A stretch of 64,000 bases of DNA from Lachnospiraceae bacterium (lineage in GTDB: Bacteria; Bacillota; Clostridia; Lachnospirales; Lachnospiraceae): NCBI GenBank assembly GCA_029012365.1, contig JAQXLY010000034.1, positions 1 through 64,000 on the forward strand. Direction: 5' to 3'. A model generated the notes under the pieces. The model worked only from the letters and a program-made list of their open reading frames with translations. It was not told where the DNA came from and ran no database searches. Of this stretch, positions 58,793 to 64,000 are shown piece by piece. How positions within the stretch are numbered: the first letter of the stretch is position 1; every line of letters starts with the position of its first letter. The translations under genes were made by a program, and so were the position numbers.

Positions 58793-60145
58793 TTACATAT
58801 CCTTCGCACAGACAAGGTAAATTCCCTTCTCTTTTGCAAGCTTTTCAAACTCCGTGGTAAAGCCCTGCATAGAAAAGCAATACCACTCTGCCGGCACCAC
58901 TCCCGCACTGTTCAGCAACGCCATGCAGGTCTCTAAAAACGGACTGTCCGTTTTATCAGAGCCACAGTCACAAAAACCGGTCAGATATGAGCCGTCCTTC
59001 GTCTTTGCCGTCACATCGATTCTGCCGCTTTTCCCGTACCAGACTCCGAAGCTCCCGTATTGCTCCCTAAGCTTTCCGTAACGGTTCATAAGCTGCAGAT
59101 ACTCTCCGCAAACATTACTGAAGGACTCTCTGACATACTCTGTCAGATAAGGCTCCACTGCTTCTTTATAAACCGTTTCTCCCCTTCCGCAGGAGATTGC
59201 GGAAAGATTCGGATACACAAAGCGGTACCAGAATCTTAAAAACGGTTCCCTGATCCGATACAGCCCCTTTTGCACACTCTTATACTCCTTCGTATCGAAG
59301 GAAAACAACTTTTCCGCAATATCGAGCTGCATCAGATTCTTTAGATACACGCTGATTTTCGCCCGTGAAAATCCCGTATACTCATAAATATCATTTAACT
59401 TATACCGACCCTGCGCCAGCGCGGCAAGAATCGTATTATAAGCGGATAATTCCCGCAAATCCTGCTTTAAGTAATGCTCTGCTTCCAAAAACAACGGTGC
59501 ATCCTCCGAAAGAAAAAGACGTATCACATTCTCCTTAAAGCTTTCCTGTTCCCTCCATAAACGAAGATATGCCGGAACGCCTCCAAGCACCGATTCTGTA
59601 TATATATTCTCCTGTATGGTGCTTTCTCTGTGATATCCGGCAACCTCCATAAAGGAAAACTCCTTCAATTTAATGAAGCCCTGCAGAAGCTTCGCCGCAC
59701 TGCCGAGCACGGCTGCCATCTCATTCTCTACCCAGCCTACAGAGGAAGAAAGCAATAATACCATCAATGAGCCGTCGTTATGATGCTCTGAATAAAACCG
59801 CAAAAAAGCCATAAGAAAATCCGGCGTATCTTCCAGTAAATTACGGAATTCATCAAAAACAAGTACAAGCTTTCCGTTTTTTGCCTGTGATTCATACAAA
59901 TGCGTAAGAACCCGGTAAAAATCCGTAGCAGACTCCGCATGCCACTCTCTTTTCATGCAGAGGAGCTGCTCCTCCTTTGTAACACGGCGTGCCGCATAAT
60001 ACACCGCTCTTTTTCCTTGAACAAAATGACGCGCCAATGTTGTTTTTCCGATACCGCTTCTTCCGTAAAGTACAATGATACCGCTGTGTTCCGATGCATA
60101 AAATCCTTCGAGCCGTTCAAGTTCCTGTGTACGTCCTGTAAACAT
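58793..60145 (-). CDS. AAA ATPase with DUF234-type C terminus
   Basis: 450 residues. Walker A GRSGIGKT at 28-35, Walker B LVLVFDEFRN, and sensor LLLSSSVGWVEN; then a winged-helix region (LNDIYEYTGFSRAKISVYLK) and a C-terminal domain (FWYRFVYPN and a PD-(D/E)XK-like strand GRIDVTAKTKDGSYLTGFCDC). This matches the archaeal-type ATPase/DUF234 family, a frequent orphan in Clostridia with no settled function. The C-terminal region has the nuclease-fold look of DUF234; activity is not shown. Confidence 0.85.
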   Translation of the reverse strand: MFTGRTQELERLEGFYASEHSGIIVLYGRSGIGKTTLARHFVQGKRAVYYAARRVTKEEQLLCMKREWHAESATDFYRVLTHLYESQAKNGKLVLVFDEFRNLLEDTPDFLMAFLRFYSEHHNDGSLMVLLLSSSVGWVENEMAAVLGSAAKLLQGFIKLKEFSFMEVAGYHRESTIQENIYTESVLGGVPAYLRLWREQESFKENVIRLFLSEDAPLFLEAEHYLKQDLRELSAYNTILAALAQGRYKLNDIYEYTGFSRAKISVYLKNLMQLDIAEKLFSFDTKEYKSVQKGLYRIREPFLRFWYRFVYPNLSAISCGRGETVYKEAVEPYLTEYVRESFSNVCGEYLQLMNRYGKLREQYGSFGVWYGKSGRIDVTAKTKDGSYLTGFCDCGSDKTDSPFLETCMALLNSAGVVPAEWYCFSMQGFTTEFEKLAKEKGIYLVCAKDM

Positions 60146-60167
60146 AATTCATCTCCGTGCGTATGCC

Positions 60168-61943
60168 CTACATTCTGTCAGGTGCCGAAAAACCAAGTAA
60201 GTCAATGCAGACCTCCAACAGGTGTAATACGAGCGTAATGAGTGAAATCCACTCTCCCTGCTTTACCGAATCTGTTTCTGCAATAATTTTGTTATTATGA
60301 TAAAAACTGTTAAATGCATCCGCAAGTTCATAAATGTACTGGCAGACTTTATGCGGTGCAATTTCCTCGTAAGCATGCTCAATCATATCATTAAACCGTG
60401 CCGTCAGTAACATGAGGGCTAACTCATCCGCCCCATACTTTCTTACACTTGCATTGATTGACACCGCTTTTCCTTCCTTATCCTCCGCATAATACTTTGC
60501 AAGAATAGACTTAATACGAACCATCGTGTAAAGAATATACGGACCGGTATTTCCTTCAAATGAGGTGAAACGCTCTAAGTCGAAAATGTAATCCTTCGTT
60601 GCCTGATTGGATAAATCTCCGTATTTTATTGCGGCAAGACCGATCGTCTTTGCAATCTGCCCTGCTTCCTCTTCACTTATCTCACGATTCTCACTCATCT
60701 TCTTTTTCACTTCTTCATTGGTGTCCGCAATCAGCTGCTCCAGACGCATCACACCGCCGTCTCTTGTCTTAAACGGCTTTCCGTCTTTGCCGTTCATCGT
60801 ACCGAAACCAAGGAATGTAAGCTCTGTCTCCGGATCCACAAAGCCTGCCTTTCTTGCAGTACGGAATACCTGTGTAAAATGCATCTCCTGCCGCTTATCC
60901 GCCAGATAAATATAACGGTTCGGAGCATACAGCTTCTCCCTTTCCAGAATGGTTGCAAGGTCGGAGGTGGCATATAGGGCCGCTCCGTCGGACTTTTGTA
61001 CAATGCATGGCGGAATTTCCTTTGTATCACCGTCCTCCTGCACATCCACAACCATTGCACCCTGACTTTCGTGAGCAAGACCTCTTGAAATCAAATCCGC
61101 TACCATATCCGGAATATACGGCTGAACATCACTTTCTCCCTTCCAGAGATCAAATGTAACATTCAGATTTTCATAGTTTCTTTTCAAATCCGGAACAGAC
61201 ACATTCATAATATGTCTCCACAATGCACAATAGGCACGATCCCCCTGTTGAAAACGGAGCGTGGTACGCTGGGCACGTTCCTTAAATTCCTCATTCTGCT
61301 TTGAAAGTGCCGACGCCGCCGGATAAATTTCTTCCAGCTCCGCTAAAGTAAACGGAGGTTCTTTCGGGTATTCCCCCGTAAAGCTCTCATCAAAATACGG
61401 AAGTTCGGGTGCTCTTTCCCTGAGTCCCTCGATAACAAGCCCCATTTGAAGCCCCAAATCTCCAAGATGCACATCTCCTATCACCTTATGTCCGACAAAT
61501 CTGCAGATACGCTTAATACTTTCGCCAATCACCGCCGACCGTAAATGACCGATATGAAGCGGCTTTGCCACATTCGGACCGCCGTAGTCCAGAATAATGG
61601 TCAGAGGCTTTTTTGTTTTCTCGAAGCCGTAATTCTCCTGTTCCGTCATCTCCTGCAGATATGCGGCAAGAAACTCTTCGTCTACCTTCATATTAATAAA
61701 GCCCGGCATTACCGCACTTACCTCGGCAATCGTATCACTCTCCGAAAGCTGCTCCACCACTGCCTTTGCAATCTCAATCGGTGCAACCTTGTACTGTTTT
61801 GCGGCAGCCATGGCACCGTTACACTGGTACTGACACAGGTCCGGACGGTTTGACAAGGTTACCATACCGAATTTTTCATCATATCCGCAAGCCGAGAACG
61901 CTTCCCTTACATCTTCGGCAATCATATCAATCAGCTTTTTCAT
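60168..61943 (-). CDS. argS: Arginyl-tRNA synthetase
   Basis: 591 residues. Class I synthetase: N-terminal Add-1-like domain (1-105), HIGHLRSAVIGESIKRI signature near residue 132, a Rossmann fold, and the C-terminal DALR anticodon domain (ending YELADAFNSFYH). There is no canonical KMSK, as in many ArgRS. It charges tRNA-Arg. ATG at 61943 is used; a GTG one codon upstream is possible. Own promoter 65 bp before. Confidence 0.96.
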   Translation of the reverse strand: MKKLIDMIAEDVREAFSACGYDEKFGMVTLSNRPDLCQYQCNGAMAAAKQYKVAPIEIAKAVVEQLSESDTIAEVSAVMPGFINMKVDEEFLAAYLQEMTEQENYGFEKTKKPLTIILDYGGPNVAKPLHIGHLRSAVIGESIKRICRFVGHKVIGDVHLGDLGLQMGLVIEGLRERAPELPYFDESFTGEYPKEPPFTLAELEEIYPAASALSKQNEEFKERAQRTTLRFQQGDRAYCALWRHIMNVSVPDLKRNYENLNVTFDLWKGESDVQPYIPDMVADLISRGLAHESQGAMVVDVQEDGDTKEIPPCIVQKSDGAALYATSDLATILEREKLYAPNRYIYLADKRQEMHFTQVFRTARKAGFVDPETELTFLGFGTMNGKDGKPFKTRDGGVMRLEQLIADTNEEVKKKMSENREISEEEAGQIAKTIGLAAIKYGDLSNQATKDYIFDLERFTSFEGNTGPYILYTMVRIKSILAKYYAEDKEGKAVSINASVRKYGADELALMLLTARFNDMIEHAYEEIAPHKVCQYIYELADAFNSFYHNNKIIAETDSVKQGEWISLITLVLHLLEVCIDLLGFSAPDRM

Positions 61944-62006
61944 CACATTTTCCTTTCTGCAACAGGTAAAAATTATATTTCGGTTTAACCCATTTATCTA
62001 TTTTCT

Positions 62007-62035
62007 AGCATACCATACTTTGCGAAAAAGTACAA
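62007..62035 (-). promoter_or_regulatory. Promoter of argS
   Basis: TTGTAC (62030-62035), 17-bp spacer, TATGCT (62007-62012) on the minus strand. No T-box leader is seen in the 60 bp between it and the gene. Confidence 0.65.
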
Positions 62036-62046
62036 GGTGTTTGCTC

Positions 62047-62081
62047 GAAAAAACAAGGGCCGCGCATCAAGTGCACAGCCC
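62047..62081 (-). terminator. Terminator of the DUF4097-PspC operon
   Basis: GGGCTGTGCA pairs with TGCGCGGCCC using G-U wobbles around CTTGA on the minus strand, followed by TTGTTTTTTC. It lies 32 bp after the pspC stop codon. Confidence 0.88.
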
Positions 62082-62112
62082 CACGTTCTTAACATCGAAA
62101 TCACATGTTTAT

Positions 62113-62304
62113 TTATTCCTCCGGCATAATAATTGCCGCAACGATATAGGCCAGAAGACCGGTACCTGCACAAAATACAAGTAACAGCCATAACAGGCGG
62201 ACAATCGTCGGGTCGAGATTCATATACTCCGCAAGACCTCCGCATACACCGCAAATCTTTCTATCGGTTCTTGATTTTCTTAATTTCTTATTCTGCATAT
62301 CCAT
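62113..62304 (-). CDS. PspC-domain membrane protein
   Basis: 63 residues, a stand-alone PspC domain: basic N terminus, KICGVCGGLAEYMNLDPTIVR, and one membrane segment (LLWLLLVFCAGTGLLAYIVA). PspC in other bacteria is a membrane sensor of the phage-shock response; short versions in Firmicutes are linked to envelope stress. Follows the DUF4097 gene by 24 bp. GAGAGGAGAGC precedes the ATG. Confidence 0.9.
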   Translation of the reverse strand: MDMQNKKLRKSRTDRKICGVCGGLAEYMNLDPTIVRLLWLLLVFCAGTGLLAYIVAAIIMPEE

Positions 62305-62328
62305 ACTGCTCTCCTCTCTTTCTTCACG

Positions 62329-63144
62329 TTACTTAAAGCGAACATCCACTTCACCGATTCCGCATTTTATATCCATCCGGCTCATGGCCGAAGATGTTCC
62401 GTAGCTTTGCTTTCCGCTTCCGTTAATTATAACACTTCCCATCTGAATGCTTCCGAGTCCGCAATTCAGTTCCCCGCTGTAGTCTTCCTCGTTACCGTTA
62501 AGTGTCAGGCTGATTTCACCCACACCACAGTCCACTGTACTTTCTCCGTTTATTACGCCGGACAGCTCCATCTCGCCGACACCGCACTCCAAACCGGCAT
62601 TGACCAGATTAACATTATCCGCATAAAATGCACCTGCACCGACCTGAAGGTTTGCCTTCTCACCTGCCGTCAGACTTTCGGCATTCAACTCTCCCGCTCC
62701 CACCGAAATAAAGAGCCTCTTTGCGGAGAGGGCATCTATTCTTACCTCTGCAGCTCCGAATTCAAGATTTGCCTGCTCCAGTACCGTATTTTTCGGAATG
62801 GTAAGCGTTACTTTTGTTTCAGCCCCGTCACGAAACAACTTTGATAACCAGCCTGATGTTTCCCTGTATTTAAGCTTTAGCACGCCGTCCTCCAGACTGT
62901 CCGAAATCGTACCTGACGAAAGCCCTCTGTAGCTTAGCACAAATCCATCTACATTTCCTTCCCTTATTTCGATATCACACGCTCCGGCCTCGAAAATAAG
63001 CTGCTCAACAGTTCCGGTAAATGTTCTCGTACCCTCTCTTACCGTTTCCGTTCCTCTGCTCTTTTTTACCGCAATCAGCCCGATACAGAGAAGCACCATC
63101 ACTATTGCAACCGCAATAAAAATCCCCTGCTTGAATTTCTGCAT
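62329..63144 (-). CDS. DUF4097-family membrane-anchored protein
   Basis: 271 residues. One N-terminal membrane segment (about 7-28), then an outside beta-solenoid of DUF4097 type with repeated units such as ANLQVGAGAFYADNVN, LECGVGEMELSGVI and VDCGVGEISLTLN, each about 20 residues (the short repeat is G-x-G-E/A). The family often accompanies PspC and anti-sigma-type genes in envelope-stress operons, as here. ATG at 63144 follows AACAGGAGG; the earlier start at 63201 has no ribosome site. Confidence 0.85.
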   Translation of the reverse strand: MQKFKQGIFIAVAIVMVLLCIGLIAVKKSRGTETVREGTRTFTGTVEQLIFEAGACDIEIREGNVDGFVLSYRGLSSGTISDSLEDGVLKLKYRETSGWLSKLFRDGAETKVTLTIPKNTVLEQANLEFGAAEVRIDALSAKRLFISVGAGELNAESLTAGEKANLQVGAGAFYADNVNLVNAGLECGVGEMELSGVINGESTVDCGVGEISLTLNGNEEDYSGELNCGLGSIQMGSVIINGSGKQSYGTSSAMSRMDIKCGIGEVDVRFK

Positions 63145-63172
63145 ATTTTTGCCTCCTGTTTTTTCTGTCCCT

Positions 63173-63201
63173 ATTTTATTCTTCTTTTTTTGCGAATGCA
63201 A
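63173..63201 (-). promoter_or_regulatory. Promoter of the DUF4097-PspC operon
   Basis: TTGCAT (63196-63201), 17-bp spacer, TAAAAT (63173-63178) on the minus strand. Confidence 0.6.
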
Positions 63202-63239
63202 TAGCCTTAACCGTATTTTAATCCATTTCTAATATTCAG

Positions 63240-63263
63240 CGGGATGCTACGAAATGTATCCCG
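63240..63263 (-). terminator. Weak hairpin behind glnN
   Basis: CGGGAT pairs with ATCCCG around 12 nt just after the glnN stop codon; no T run follows, so termination strength is doubtful. Confidence 0.4.
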
Positions 63264-63272
63264 GAAGAACTC

Positions 63273-64000
63273 CTACTGTTCAAATAATAAATCGCCGTAG
63301 CTCGGTACCGGCCAGTCTTTCTTAGCCACCAGCATCTCAAGCTTATCAATCGGTGCCCTAAGTGCCTCCATTGCCGGAACCACATCCATACGGAAGTACA
63401 GACTCTGTTCCTTGCCCTCGGCTTTCTTTGCTGCCTCCCCGATACGCTTCTCCAAGGTTTTCTGAGCGGCTCTTGCCTCCACCAGCAGGTCGGAAATCTC
63501 CCGCAGCATGGAGGTCTGTACGGATACATCCGCTCCCGGTACAGCCTGGCGAATCGTATTGATAGAGTTTGCAAGCTCCGTAGTATACTGAATTACTGCC
63601 GGAATATACTGCTTTGCAGACATATCCACCATCGTTCTTGCCTCAATATTAATTGCTTTGGAATAAATCTCATAGCTGATTTCGGCACGTGAATGTAATT
63701 CGGCAGCCGACATCACCTTGTGCTTTTCAAACAAGGCAATGGTCTTCTCACTGACCAGCGCCGGAATAGACTCTACCATGGATGCAATATTCGGAAGTCC
63801 TCTTCTCTTCGCTTCTTCAACCCATTCCGCAGAATATCCGTTGCCGCTGAATACAATACGTTCATGCTCTCTCACGGTTCTTGCAATCAGCTCCTTTACC
63901 GCAGAGTCAAAGTCCTCTGCCTGCTCAAGCTCATCCGCAAATTCGCAAAGAGCCTCTGCCACAATGGTATTGAGCACGGAATTAACATCTGCAATGGACA
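63273..64000 (-). CDS. glnN: Type III glutamine synthetase, C-terminal part (partial)
   Basis: The last 242 residues; the frame continues past the window edge (SIADVNSVLNTIVAEAL at the border), so the 5' part and start are missing. The full protein of this class is about 700 residues and makes glutamine from glutamate and ammonia with ATP. The visible helical C-terminal region with ARTMVDMSAKQYIPA and WPVPSYGDLLFEQ is diagnostic of type III (GlnN) enzymes. No catalytic motif lies in this part. Confidence 0.93.
   Translation of the reverse strand, partial: SIADVNSVLNTIVAEALCEFADELEQAEDFDSAVKELIARTVREHERIVFSGNGYSAEWVEEAKRRGLPNIASMVESIPALVSEKTIALFEKHKVMSAAELHSRAEISYEIYSKAINIEARTMVDMSAKQYIPAVIQYTTELANSINTIRQAVPGADVSVQTSMLREISDLLVEARAAQKTLEKRIGEAAKKAEGKEQSLYFRMDVVPAMEALRAPIDKLEMLVAKKDWPVPSYGDLLFEQ

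Overview
The window looks like chromosomal DNA of a spore-forming, low-to-moderate GC Firmicute, most likely a gut Lachnospiraceae (Clostridia). The evidence is gene content: an alpha/beta-type small acid-soluble spore protein, SpoIID, YlbJ and YtfJ/GerW sporulation proteins, a type III glutamine synthetase, a fused 2-hydroxyacyl-CoA dehydratase activase, a THF riboswitch in front of folT, strong AGGAGG ribosome sites and Bacillus-like gene orders. No plasmid, prophage, CRISPR array, rRNA or tRNA is visible. The genus is not determined.

Layout. 1-5.9 kb: an HtrA protease, PheA, a membrane-anchored beta-propeller-like protein, and a THF-riboswitch-controlled folT-folC operon. 6.1-15.1 kb: a xylan locus with a GH10 xylanase lipoprotein, two XynD-type GH43-CBM6 lipoproteins (a tandem duplication), a cytoplasmic GH43 beta-xylosidase, an AraC regulator divergent from them, and a GH8 reducing-end oligoxylanase. 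Outside enzymes would cut arabinoxylan and inside enzymes would finish the oligomers; no transporter is present. 15.2-19.5 kb: phosphodiesterase, QueA, SpoIID, LysM protein. 19.6-24.2 kb: a 1409-residue activase/dehydratase-like protein followed by a 311-bp imperfect inverted repeat. 24.3-29.5 kb: a three-gene ABC-2 exporter divergent from a NarL-type two-component system.

29.5-34.1 kb: TmcAL, YlbJ, a coiled-coil protein, CoaD, RsmD, a SASP and a small membrane protein. 34.2-41.6 kb: a surface-glycan module (two large polytopic GT-C-like proteins, two GT2 enzymes, UDP-galactopyranose mutase). 41.6-48.6 kb: an AAA protein, RecG, a membrane protein, FakA, YloU and ribosomal protein L28, an order close to rpmB-yloU-yloV-recG of Bacillus. 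48.7-53.8 kb: GerW, DUF2953, two unknown proteins, a rhomboid-like protein with a zinc ribbon, and CorA behind a structured leader. 53.9-56.3 kb: a GntR-controlled ABC exporter and DUF378. 56.3-64 kb: an SH3-TM-Tudor-like protein, two AAA ATPases, ArgS, a PspC/DUF4097 pair and the 3' part of glnN, which runs off the window.

Most noteworthy non-coding signals are the long inverted repeat at 23915-24225, a small family of two-hairpin intergenic elements (13009-13060, 53713-53766, related core near 24066-24113), the leader of corA, paired palindromes at 27.6-27.7 kb and the GntR operators at 55.83-55.87 kb. Genes on the minus strand are given with start < end; start codons were moved from the longest open frame whenever a good Shine-Dalgarno site and family conservation pointed to an internal start.
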